Origin: Actinomycetota bacterium
GTDB lineage: Bacteria; Actinomycetota; Actinomycetes; Propionibacteriales; Propionibacteriaceae
Assembly (NCBI GenBank): GCA_016213595.1
Contig: JACRAA010000318.1
Span: 1 to 7,278 of the forward strand
Reading direction: 5' to 3'
Length of the DNA stretch: 7,278 nt
In this document: one piece after another, positions 1 to 5,850 of the stretch
Layout of the letters: the number at the start of each line of letters is the position of its first letter
How positions within the stretch are numbered: position 1 is the first letter of the stretch
The notes under the pieces: model-generated
Databases searched by the model: none
The model's input: the letters and a program-made list of their open reading frames with translations, nothing else
Told to the model about the DNA's origin: nothing
Translations under genes and position numbers: made by a program

Positions 1-477
1 CAGCAGGGGACCGACGCGGAGTCCGGCTACGAGAAGATGAAGGCGAAGGTCTCGGACGAGCTGAAGCAGCACTTCCGTCCGGAGTTCCTGAACCGCGTCG
101 ACGAGATCGTGGTGTTCCACCAGCTCTCGCAGGAGGAGATCGAGCAGATCGTCGACCTGCTGGTCGCGCAGATCGAGTCGCGTCTGAAGGACCGGGACAT
201 GGGCATCGAGCTCACCCCGGCCGCCAAGTCGCTCATCGCCAAGCGAGGGTTCGACCCGATCCTCGGTGCACGACCCCTGCGGCGGGCGCTGCAGCGTGAC
301 ATCGAGGACAGCCTGGCGGAGAAGATCCTGTTCGGCGAGCTCGGTGCCGGCCAGATCGTGCTCATCGACGTGGCGGGGGAGGGCGCTGAGCACCCGTTCA
401 CCTTCACCGGTACGGAGAAGCACCTGCCTGACAGCCCCTTCGCGGAGCTGGCCGGTCAGGGCGAGGCGAGCGAGTAG
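1..477 (+). CDS. clpC: ATP-dependent Clp protease ATP-binding subunit ClpC, C-terminal part (5' end outside window)
   Basis: This is the last 158 residues of a Hsp100/ClpC AAA+ unfoldase, which feeds substrates to the ClpP protease in the cytoplasm. The frame is open from base 1 to the TAG at 475-477, so the start lies upstream; the ATG at 37 is internal. Seen directly (window residue numbers): the end of the second AAA+ domain with FRPEFLNRVDE at 25-35, whose Arg32 is the expected arginine finger, and the sensor-2 motif GARPLRR at 89-95 in the C-terminal small domain, followed by the helical DIEDSLAEKILFGE segment. The tail is acidic, as in actinobacterial ClpC. ClpB is less likely because the sequence around the arginine finger and sensor 2 reads as ClpC. 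The gene is a housekeeping neighbour, insulated from the next gene by a terminator, and probably unrelated to the polysaccharide genes. Identification rests on motif recognition. Confidence 0.93.
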   Translation, partial: QQGTDAESGYEKMKAKVSDELKQHFRPEFLNRVDEIVVFHQLSQEEIEQIVDLLVAQIESRLKDRDMGIELTPAAKSLIAKRGFDPILGARPLRRALQRDIEDSLAEKILFGELGAGQIVLIDVAGEGAEHPFTFTGTEKHLPDSPFAELAGQGEASE

Positions 478-487
478 CAGCACGTAG

Positions 488-521
488 GGAACGCCCCGGG
501 CCTCATGGTCCGGGGCGTTTC
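488..521 (+). terminator. Intrinsic terminator after clpC
   Basis: A perfect 10-bp inverted repeat, AACGCCCCGG at 490-499 and CCGGGGCGTT at 510-519, begins 13 nt after the clpC stop. It extends inward by a G-U pair (500/509) and two C-G pairs (501/508, 502/507), giving a 13-bp stem with a TCAT tetraloop. Only a short T run follows (518-520), then a mixed T-containing stretch, as is usual for high-GC terminators. It should end clpC transcription and separate it from the downstream protease gene. Confidence 0.85.
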
Positions 522-597
522 TGCATTCCTGGGTACTTGTCTGCACGAGGACCTGTACCGGCGCGGCCTCTCTGGGGCTCCCACCCAGTCCATCGCA

Positions 598-633
598 TCG
601 GCACAGCCGACCCACAGGCGTCCTCCCTAACGT
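598..633 (+). promoter_or_regulatory. Possible promoter for the PrsW-like gene
   Basis: The 180-bp gap between clpC and the protease gene has a terminator at its left end, so the protease gene should have its own promoter. TAACGT at 628-633 fits the actinobacterial TANNNT -10 pattern and lies 24 nt before the ATG. No convincing -35 is seen. A small hyphenated palindrome, TCGGC-ACA-GCCGA at 598-610, covers the expected -35 position and could be an operator or chance. This is a weak call. Confidence 0.25.
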
Positions 634-644
634 CGAGACAAGCA

Positions 645-650
645 AAGGAG
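645..650 (+). promoter_or_regulatory. Ribosome binding site of the PrsW-like gene
   Basis: AAGGAG lies 7 nt before the ATG at 658. It is the strongest Shine-Dalgarno sequence in the window and fixes this start for the protease gene. Confidence 0.85.
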
Positions 651-657
651 ATTCGAG

Positions 658-1764
658 ATGGCACAGCGTTTCGTGGTCCCCCCCACCTGGCCGTCGCCGC
701 CCCCAGGATGGGAGCCCCCCGAGGGATGGCAGCCCGATCCCGCCTGGGGCCCTGCGCCGGAGGGCTGGCACTTCTGGCAGGAGGATGAGACCTCGGCACC
801 TGTATCCCCCTCGTACAGCCATGAGGCCGCTCCCGTACCGGCGCCCGTGTCGCGCCGCAGCTGGGGACGGCGTCTCGGATGGCTGGCGGTTCTTATCGGC
901 GGCCTCATCTCGTACCTCGTCGTCAACCAGGTCATGCTCGCCACACAGAACGTGCTCTTCTTCCCGACCCTGCTGCTCGTGGGATCCGTGACCGTGCCCG
1001 CGGCGGTCCTGATGCTGGAGTACGCCATCGGGCAGGGCCTCGACGGCCATGGCGGCCTCATCGTCGGTACGGCCGTCATCGCGGGCATCATCGGCGTCAC
1101 CCTCGCTGGCTCGCTCGAGAACTCGCTCCCGGGCCCGCAGCAGCAGGTCTTCCTCGGCGTCGCGGTCATCGAGGAGCTGGCCAAGCTCGTCGTACCGGTC
1201 GTGATCTTCGTGGTCGCCCGCCGTCGTACACCCAGGGCAGGCCTCGCGCTCGGGATCGCGTCCGGAGCAGGGTTCGCCGTGCTCGAGACGATGGGGTACG
1301 CGTTCTACGCACTCGTGTCCCGCGGCGGCGGCCTGGCGGCGATGCAGGAGACGCTCCAGCTCAGGGCTCTGCTGGCACCCGCCAGCCACATCGCCTGGAC
1401 CGGCATGACCGCCTGGGCCCTCTGGCGGATCGGGGCAACGCCTCGCCGCCGCTACGCGCCGGCCACTCTCGGCGTCACGTTCGTCGTCGCCGTCGGCCTG
1501 CACTACCTGTGGGACCAGACGGAGGACGTCGTCACTCACCTCGTGCTGGCGCTCTTCAGCGTCGCTGTCCTCGTCACGCTCATGGTGCTCTCGGCCCGCC
1601 GCCACGCGGCACGCTACCTCGCGAGCGGTTCGACGGCCGCCCCTGCCGCCCCTCAGGTCGGCTGGTCCAGCCCGGTGGCGCAGGGACCCGCCCAACCCAC
1701 GGCGGGTGCGGAGCCGACGGAGGCCGGCACGGTTGTCAGGCGGTCGGGCCGGGACGCCGCCTGA
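658..1764 (+). CDS. PrsW-family intramembrane metalloprotease with Trp/Pro-rich N-terminal tail
   Basis: This 368-aa multi-pass membrane protein carries the motif set of PrsW proteases, the family whose Bacillus member cleaves the anti-sigma factor RsiW. Seen directly: an EExxK motif (E172, E173, K176, in IEELAK), FxxxE (F206, E210), a conserved His at 244 in SHIAWTGM and HYLWD at 282-286. These are the expected metal-binding and catalytic positions. About eight hydrophobic segments lie near 72-94, 97-120, 131-152, 164-187, 193-221, 236-258, 266-283 and 291-312. There is no cleavable signal peptide. Residues 1-40 are unusual, with six tryptophans (11, 18, 24, 30, 37, 40) in Pro-Gly-Trp-like repeats, and the 313-368 tail is Ala/Pro-rich. 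A strong RBS supports the ATG start. No sigma/anti-sigma pair is visible, so the substrate is unknown. The 3' end overlaps the convergent glycosyltransferase gene by 29 bp. Family assignment is firm; function here is inferred. Confidence 0.88.
   Translation: MAQRFVVPPTWPSPPPGWEPPEGWQPDPAWGPAPEGWHFWQEDETSAPVSPSYSHEAAPVPAPVSRRSWGRRLGWLAVLIGGLISYLVVNQVMLATQNVLFFPTLLLVGSVTVPAAVLMLEYAIGQGLDGHGGLIVGTAVIAGIIGVTLAGSLENSLPGPQQQVFLGVAVIEELAKLVVPVVIFVVARRRTPRAGLALGIASGAGFAVLETMGYAFYALVSRGGGLAAMQETLQLRALLAPASHIAWTGMTAWALWRIGATPRRRYAPATLGVTFVVAVGLHYLWDQTEDVVTHLVLALFSVAVLVTLMVLSARRHAARYLASGSTAAPAAPQVGWSSPVAQGPAQPTAGAEPTEAGTVVRRSGRDAA
1686..1707 (-). terminator. Hairpin after the double glycosyltransferase gene (candidate terminator)
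   Basis: ACCCGCC at 1686-1692 and GGCGGGT at 1701-1707 form a perfect 7-bp stem with an 8-nt loop. On the minus strand it begins 28 nt beyond the stop of the glycosyltransferase gene at 1736, inside the 3' end of the PrsW-like gene. There is no T-tract on either side. A terminator role is inferred from position; GC-rich coding sequence can form such stems by chance. Confidence 0.35.
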
Positions 1765-3439
1765 GCACCTGGGGAGTGATCCTCACCAGGTGAGCGGCGA
1801 GGGCCACTCGGCGACGGGCGATGTCCGCGAACCCGAAGGGCTCCATCTGGCTGACGTTCGCGTCATGGCGGCGGTAGGTCACGTACGGCGTCGGGAGGAA
1901 CACGACCTCGCCCAGCATCTCGGCGGTGATCCCGATCCAGCCGTCGTGGGTACGGACCGCCCGGGGCACGGGGAGCGCGATGTCGAGGACCTCGCGACGT
2001 ACGGCGAGGCAGCAGCCGAGGTAGGAGTTCTTGACGTAGTTGTGGACGACGCCCGGCCCGCTGCGGAGGTACGCGAAGATCGACTCCCCGGTCAGGTTGC
2101 CGTCCTCGTCGACGATCACCGCGTCCGTGACGACGCCCGTGACGCGCGGGTCCGCGAACGCGGCGACCATGGCGTCGACCTTGCCGGGCAGCCACTCGTC
2201 GTCCTGGTCGCAGAGGAGCACGATCGGACGCCGCGCGCGGGACAGGCAGCGCTCGAACGTCGAGATGACACCGAGGTTCGACGCGTTCTGCACCACCTCG
2301 AGCCGCGAGTCCGCGTAGGAGGCGATGATGTCCAGCGTCTCGTCGGTGGAGCTGTCGTCCTGCACGAGCAGCTCGTCCTGCGGCCCGAGCTGGGCGAGGA
2401 CGGAGTCGAGCTGGAGCCGCAGGTACCGGGCGCCGTTGTACGTGGCCATGCAGACGGAGACCGGAGTACGGGCCGATGGCGAGCCCGTGACCGGGTCGCT
2501 CGTCCGCGCAGCGCCGCGCCGCGTCACCGCGTCCACGTCATGTGGGCGGCGCGGACCGGGCTCGAGCAGGCTCCCACCTCTGGACCCCCGACGTCTCGTA
2601 CCGCCTCGTCCGGCGACACCGTCCCGCACCCCCGCCGCGATCGCCGTGAGCTTGGCCCTCCGGTCGTTCTCGAGCGCGAGCACCTTGCCGACGCCGAGCA
2701 CGAGTCCGGCCGCCGTACGTACTGACCAGACGGGGTCGTGCGTGAGCTCGCCGGAGCGTCCGAGCAGCAGGAAGTTGCGGTACTTGTAGTACTGGCGGTC
2801 GGCGGTGTGGTTGCTCGTGGAGACCGCGCCGATGAGCGGCAGGTGGTGTGACGTGGCCCGCCCGATGGAGTGCTGGAGCACCGTGCTCGGCTCGATGACG
2901 ACCTGCCACCCAGCCTCGCGCAGCCGAACGCACAGGTCCCAGTCGACGAAGTCGATGACCAGGTCCGCCCGGAACCCTCCGACGTGCCTCAAGGCCGCGA
3001 CCCGGCACAGGGAGCCCGAGGTGAGGACACGCTCCACCGGGTACCAGGTGCGGGCGGCCGCGTCGCCCTGAAGGACGGCGCCAGTCTGCTCGTCCACCAC
3101 CACGGGAGCGACGATGGCTGTCCTCGCGCTGAGCGTCGCGGGGCTGCCGAGGAGCTGCTCGACCAGGTCGGGCGTGAGCCGGCTGTCCTGGTCGAAGGTC
3201 AGCAGCCAGTCCGCGGCGGACGTGTCGAGCGCGCGGGCGAGGCCTCCTGCCACACCGGTGTTGGTGTCCAGCAGCGTGATGGTGGCGCCGGCTGCGGCGC
3301 ACTCCTCGAGCACGTCCGAGCCGCTCGTCGACGCGTTGTCCACGATCTCGACGGGGACACCGGCCCGGGCCAGGCCCTTGACCAGGTCGAGCAGGGGTTG
3401 CGACGGGTTGTACGAGACGATCGCCGCACCCACTTCCAT
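1736..3439 (-). CDS. Tandem two-domain family-2 glycosyltransferase (GT2-GT2 fusion)
   Basis: The frame encodes 567 aa with two complete GT-A-fold glycosyltransferases. Domain 1 (about 1-278) starts VGAAIVSYNPSQ, has a DxD-type nucleotide-sugar/metal motif DQD at 83-85 and FVDWDLCVRLR at 164-174, and resembles rhamnosyltransferases of the RfbF type. Domain 2 (about 326-567) starts PVSVCMATYNGARYL, has DQDDEW at 411-416, HDGWIG at 498-503 and a YRRHDANVS motif at 522-530. Both would use nucleotide sugars at the inner membrane face to extend a lipid-linked glycan; donors and linkages cannot be read from sequence. The linker (about 279-325) is Arg-rich with rare AGA, CGA and GGA codons; see the finding on a possible frame change. 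The ATG at 3439 has no good RBS, but TAGGGT lies 6 nt upstream, which suits a leaderless start. The gene is divergent from the wbuB-like operon and probably serves the same polysaccharide. Confidence 0.85.
   Translation of the reverse strand: MEVGAAIVSYNPSQPLLDLVKGLARAGVPVEIVDNASTSGSDVLEECAAAGATITLLDTNTGVAGGLARALDTSAADWLLTFDQDSRLTPDLVEQLLGSPATLSARTAIVAPVVVDEQTGAVLQGDAAARTWYPVERVLTSGSLCRVAALRHVGGFRADLVIDFVDWDLCVRLREAGWQVVIEPSTVLQHSIGRATSHHLPLIGAVSTSNHTADRQYYKYRNFLLLGRSGELTHDPVWSVRTAAGLVLGVGKVLALENDRRAKLTAIAAGVRDGVAGRGGTRRRGSRGGSLLEPGPRRPHDVDAVTRRGAARTSDPVTGSPSARTPVSVCMATYNGARYLRLQLDSVLAQLGPQDELLVQDDSSTDETLDIIASYADSRLEVVQNASNLGVISTFERCLSRARRPIVLLCDQDDEWLPGKVDAMVAAFADPRVTGVVTDAVIVDEDGNLTGESIFAYLRSGPGVVHNYVKNSYLGCCLAVRREVLDIALPVPRAVRTHDGWIGITAEMLGEVVFLPTPYVTYRRHDANVSQMEPFGFADIARRRVALAAHLVRITPQVLRRRPGPTA
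1766..1792 (+). terminator. Hairpin immediately after the PrsW-like gene (candidate terminator)
   Basis: CACCTGG at 1766-1772 pairs with CCAGGTG at 1786-1792. Inside it, GGA (1773-1775) can pair with TCC (1780-1782) around a GTGA loop, leaving a 3-nt bulge. The hairpin starts 2 nt after the protease stop. No T-tract follows, so it may act as a U-less terminator or an mRNA 3'-end stabiliser. It lies within the coding 3' end of the opposite-strand glycosyltransferase gene. Confidence 0.45.
2524..2527 (-). other. Possible internal GTG start of the second GT2 domain (GTGA junction)
   Basis: On the minus strand, GTG at 2527-2525 (Val305 of the fusion) is in frame with the second glycosyltransferase domain. 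It overlaps a TGA at 2526-2524 that closes the +1-shifted frame entered from the first domain. If the linker carries one extra base, this is the true stop/start junction, giving proteins of 304 and 263 aa. No Shine-Dalgarno sequence precedes it, so any start here would depend on translational coupling. Confidence 0.3.
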
Positions 3440-3445
3440 TCCGTC

Positions 3446-3451
3446 ACCCTA
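3446..3451 (-). promoter_or_regulatory. Candidate -10 element for a leaderless double-GT2 transcript
   Basis: Read on the minus strand this is TAGGGT, matching TANNNT. It is separated by 6 nt from the A of the ATG at 3439. That spacing would put the transcription start on the start codon itself, a common arrangement in actinobacteria. No -35 at normal spacing is apparent; a TTGCCG upstream sits about 21 bp away, which is too far. Confidence 0.4.
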
Positions 3452-3506
3452 TCCGGACGGCCGCTGGCCCCCCGGCAAGCGACCAGCGCCTGGCTGAGCC
3501 CGAATG

Positions 3507-3521
3507 GTCGCCCCGGGCGAC
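3507..3521. promoter_or_regulatory. 15-bp perfect hyphenated palindrome in the divergent promoter region
   Basis: GTCGCCC-C-GGGCGAC is centred on 3514 in the 102-bp gap between the divergent glycosyltransferase genes. It ends 20 bp before the ATG of the wbuB-like gene and would cover that gene's -35 region if transcription starts near the ATG. It could be a repressor or activator site controlling the operon, or a chance GC-rich repeat. A shorter palindrome, CCAG-CGC-CTGG, lies at 3483-3493. Confidence 0.35.
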
Positions 3522-3541
3522 GAGACGGCAGACTGTGACCC

Positions 3542-4798
3542 ATGCGTGAGCCCCTCTGCTACGTGAGCCAGGTCTACCGCCCCGAGAACGTCGGGGTGGC
3601 CATCTGGGTCGCCGAGGAGCTCGAGCGCATCGGCTGGGACGTCACGGTGCTGACGGGAGTCCCCAACTACCCGACGGGAGTCGTCGCCGAGGGGTACCGG
3701 GCCGACCACGCCAGCCGGGAGGTGATCCGAGGGATCGAGGTACGGCGCACGCCCCTGTACCCGAGCCACGACACCAACCCGCTGGGCCGGATGCTCAACT
3801 ACACCTCCTGGGCCCTCTCCAGCACGTACTACGGCCTCGGCGACATCCGGCGGGCCGGTCTCGCGGTCGTCCATTCCTCGCCCGTCACGGCGAACCTGGC
3901 CCCGATGGTCGCGCGGCTGCTGTTCGGCACCCCGTACGTCACGATGATCATGGACCTCTGGCCCGACTCGGTGTTCCAGTCGGGCTTCCTCACGTCGGGC
4001 CCTCTCCGCCGGCTCGCCGACCTCCTGCTGAGCTCCTTCGCCTCCTGGTCGTACAGGCTGGCCTCCCATGTCACGGTGCTCAGCCCGTCGATGAAGCAGG
4101 TGCTCGTCGACCGCGGCGTACCGGCCGAGAAGATCAGCCTCGTCTACAACTGGGTCGACGAGTCGCTGTTCGGGGCCCTTGCGGAGCCCGACCCGAGCCT
4201 CCGGACCGAGCTGGGGCTCACCGACGACGACTTCGTCGCGATGTACGCGGGCGCCCACGGCATCGCGCAGGGGCTGGGTGTGCTCGTCGAGGCGGCTGCC
4301 CTGCTCGACGCGAGCGAACGAATCCACCTCGTCACCCTCGGCGACGGGATCGACGGTGACCGGCTGCGCGCGCTGGCCGACGAGCTCGGCGTCACGGACC
4401 GCGTGCACTTCCTGGGGCGGCGCCCCATGGCAGCGATGCCGGGCCTGCTCGCGACCGCGGACCTGCAGGTCGTGTGCATCGCGGACACGCCCCTGTTCCG
4501 CGTCAACATGCCGAGCAAGATCCCCTCGCTGCTCGCCGGTGGGCACCCGCTCCTCGTCGTCGCGGCCGGCGACCCCGCGGAGGTCGTCACCGCCGCGGAC
4601 GCAGGCTTCTCGGCCTCGCCGAACGACCCCGCCGAGGTGGCCGCTGCCCTGCGCCGGGCCAAGGCCGCGGGCGCGGATATGCTGCGCGAGATGGGTGAGC
4701 GGGGCCGCGACCTGTACGAGCGGGAGATGTCGGCGGCGATCGGCGGCGCGCGGCTCACCGAGATCCTTCACCGGGCCAAGCGGAAGAGCGTTTCATGA
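3542..4798 (+). CDS. wbuB: WbuB-like GT4 glycosyltransferase, probable N-acetyl-L-fucosamine transferase
   Basis: This 418-aa protein has the two-domain GT-B layout of family-4 glycosyltransferases. The N-terminal acceptor domain (about 1-195) opens CYVSQVYRPENVGVA and contains VLTGVPNYPTG at 36-46 and MDLWPDSV at 137-144, features shared with the WbuB subgroup. The C-terminal donor domain (about 200-410) has YNWVDE at 202-207, GAHGIAQGLGVL at 237-248 and MPSKIPSLLAGGHP at 323-336, where the usual retaining-GT4 E-x7-E pattern is not obvious. E. coli WbuB sits with UDP-L-FucNAc genes and is thought to transfer that sugar; the capE-capF-capG genes directly downstream support the same donor here. 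The protein is cytoplasmic, probably membrane-associated, without a clear transmembrane helix. No Shine-Dalgarno precedes the ATG, so the start may be leaderless. The stop overlaps the capE start by 4 nt (ATGA). Family is firm; donor specificity is inferred from context. Confidence 0.85.
   Translation: MREPLCYVSQVYRPENVGVAIWVAEELERIGWDVTVLTGVPNYPTGVVAEGYRADHASREVIRGIEVRRTPLYPSHDTNPLGRMLNYTSWALSSTYYGLGDIRRAGLAVVHSSPVTANLAPMVARLLFGTPYVTMIMDLWPDSVFQSGFLTSGPLRRLADLLLSSFASWSYRLASHVTVLSPSMKQVLVDRGVPAEKISLVYNWVDESLFGALAEPDPSLRTELGLTDDDFVAMYAGAHGIAQGLGVLVEAAALLDASERIHLVTLGDGIDGDRLRALADELGVTDRVHFLGRRPMAAMPGLLATADLQVVCIADTPLFRVNMPSKIPSLLAGGHPLLVVAAGDPAEVVTAADAGFSASPNDPAEVAAALRRAKAAGADMLREMGERGRDLYEREMSAAIGGARLTEILHRAKRKSVS
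4782..4788 (+). promoter_or_regulatory. Ribosome binding site of capE inside the wbuB 3' end
   Basis: GGAAGAG lies 6 nt before the capE ATG at 4795, within the last codons of the wbuB-like gene. It supports the 4-nt overlapping start and suggests coupled translation. Confidence 0.6.
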
Positions 4799-5850
4799 CG
4801 GACAGCAAGGACGCGACCGAGGCGATCGCCACGGTCGCCGGACGCATCGTGACGATCACGGGCGGTACCGGCTCGTTCGGGTCGACCATGGCTCGGCACC
4901 TGCTGGCCCATGGAGTACGCCAGGTGAACGTGATCAGCCGAGACGAGGCGAAGCAGGACGCGATGCGGCGCAGGTTCGCGGACGAGCGGATGCGGTTCTT
5001 CCTCGGCGACGTCCGCGACATCGGAAGCCTCGAGGCCCCCATGGAGGGCGCCGACTTCGTGTTCCACGCCGCCGCCCTCAAGCAGGTGCCGAGCTGCGAG
5101 TTCTTCCCCCAGCAGGCGGTGAAGACCAACATCGTGGGCAGCGACAATGTGATCGCCTCCGCCGCGCGAGCGGGCGTGCGTTCGCTCGTCGTGCTCTCCA
5201 CCGACAAGGCCGTGTACCCCGTCAACGCCATGGGGATGTCCAAGGCGCTCATGGAGAAGACCGCGCAAGCCTTCGCGCGCAACCACCCGGACTCGCACAT
5301 GAGCGTCGCCGTCACGCGCTACGGCAACGTCATGTACTCGCGTGGCTCGGTCATCCCGTTGTTCGTCGAGCAGCTCAAGGCCGGCCGCCCCCTGACGCTG
5401 ACCGAGCCAACGATGACCCGCTTCCTCATGAGCCTGGACGAGTCGGTCGCACTCGTCCTGCATGCGTTCAAGCACGCCATGTCCGGCGACCTGTTCGTCC
5501 GCAAGGCGCCGGCCGCGACCGTCGAGACGCTGGCGCGTGCGATCGCGTCCCTGCTCGGGGTCGACGACCCGGAGATCTCCGTGATCGGCTCACGGCACGG
5601 CGAGAAGATGCACGAGACGCTGCTCAGCGTCGAGGAGATGGTGAAGTCCGACGACCAGGGCGAGTACTTCCGCGTACCGCTCGATGCGCGCTCCCTGCAG
5701 TACGAGCTGTACTTCGAGCAGGGTGACCGCCGGATCCCGCGGGACATGGACTTCACGAGCGCCAACACGGTCCAGCTGGACCTGGAAGGGACCAAGGAGC
5801 TGCTGCTGACGGTGCCGGAGGTACGGGCGGCGGTCGAGGCGGGGCTGTGA
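4795..5850 (+). CDS. capE: UDP-GlcNAc 4,6-dehydratase / 5-epimerase (CapE/FnlA/WbjB type)
   Basis: This 351-aa short-chain dehydrogenase carries out the first step of UDP-L-FucNAc synthesis: C4 oxidation, 4,6-dehydration and C5 inversion of UDP-GlcNAc, giving UDP-2-acetamido-2,6-dideoxy-L-arabino-4-hexulose. Seen directly: an NAD(P)-binding Rossmann motif TGGTGSFG at 22-29, HAAALKQVP at 91-99, catalytic-region STDKAV at 135-140, and MGMSK at 146-150. In the last motif Met replaces the classical YxxxK tyrosine, as is characteristic of CapE and PglF-like enzymes. SRHGEKMHETL (266-276) and SANTVQLDLEG (322-332) match the C-terminal region of CapE. The length is normal for soluble CapE; there are no membrane helices, unlike PglF/FlaA1-like long forms. 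The ATG overlaps the wbuB stop and the TGA overlaps the capF start (GTGA), so the three genes are almost certainly one transcript. A PseB-like C6 dehydratase is the main alternative, but the Met substitution and the capF neighbour argue for CapE. Confidence 0.92.
   Translation: MTDSKDATEAIATVAGRIVTITGGTGSFGSTMARHLLAHGVRQVNVISRDEAKQDAMRRRFADERMRFFLGDVRDIGSLEAPMEGADFVFHAAALKQVPSCEFFPQQAVKTNIVGSDNVIASAARAGVRSLVVLSTDKAVYPVNAMGMSKALMEKTAQAFARNHPDSHMSVAVTRYGNVMYSRGSVIPLFVEQLKAGRPLTLTEPTMTRFLMSLDESVALVLHAFKHAMSGDLFVRKAPAATVETLARAIASLLGVDDPEISVIGSRHGEKMHETLLSVEEMVKSDDQGEYFRVPLDARSLQYELYFEQGDRRIPRDMDFTSANTVQLDLEGTKELLLTVPEVRAAVEAGL

Noticed and set aside
879..1793. 304-aa plus-strand frame inside and past the PrsW-like gene
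   Set aside because: It is Arg-rich and shifted, while the other frame has hydrophobic segments and all protease motifs.
2524..2541. ATG at 2541 (minus strand) as a start for the second GT2 domain
   Set aside because: It lies in the +1 frame and reaches a stop after five codons, so it cannot start the domain; only the GTG at 2527 (or 2536) is in frame.
2538..2541. ATGA at the end of a +2-shifted frame as a gene junction within the glycosyltransferase
   Set aside because: The overlapping ATG leads only to a five-codon peptide, and the +2 frame in the linker is Arg-rich; the GTGA junction at 2527-2524 is the better candidate.
1706..2725. 339-aa open frame on the plus strand through the double glycosyltransferase gene
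   Set aside because: Its composition is that of an antisense shadow (Asp/Arg/Val/His-rich), and the minus-strand frame has clear GT2 motifs along the same stretch.
3471..3480. TTGCCG (minus strand) as the -35 for the double glycosyltransferase gene
   Set aside because: The gap to TAGGGT is about 21 bp, beyond normal spacing.
3449..4771. 440-aa open frame on the minus strand opposite the wbuB-like gene
   Set aside because: It has low-complexity Arg/Glu/His/Val composition, no recognisable domain and no RBS, and mirrors the codon structure of the real gene.
4179..5726. 515-aa plus-strand frame crossing the wbuB/capE junction
   Set aside because: It is Ser/Arg/Pro-rich and shifted against two genes with strong family motifs; no RBS.
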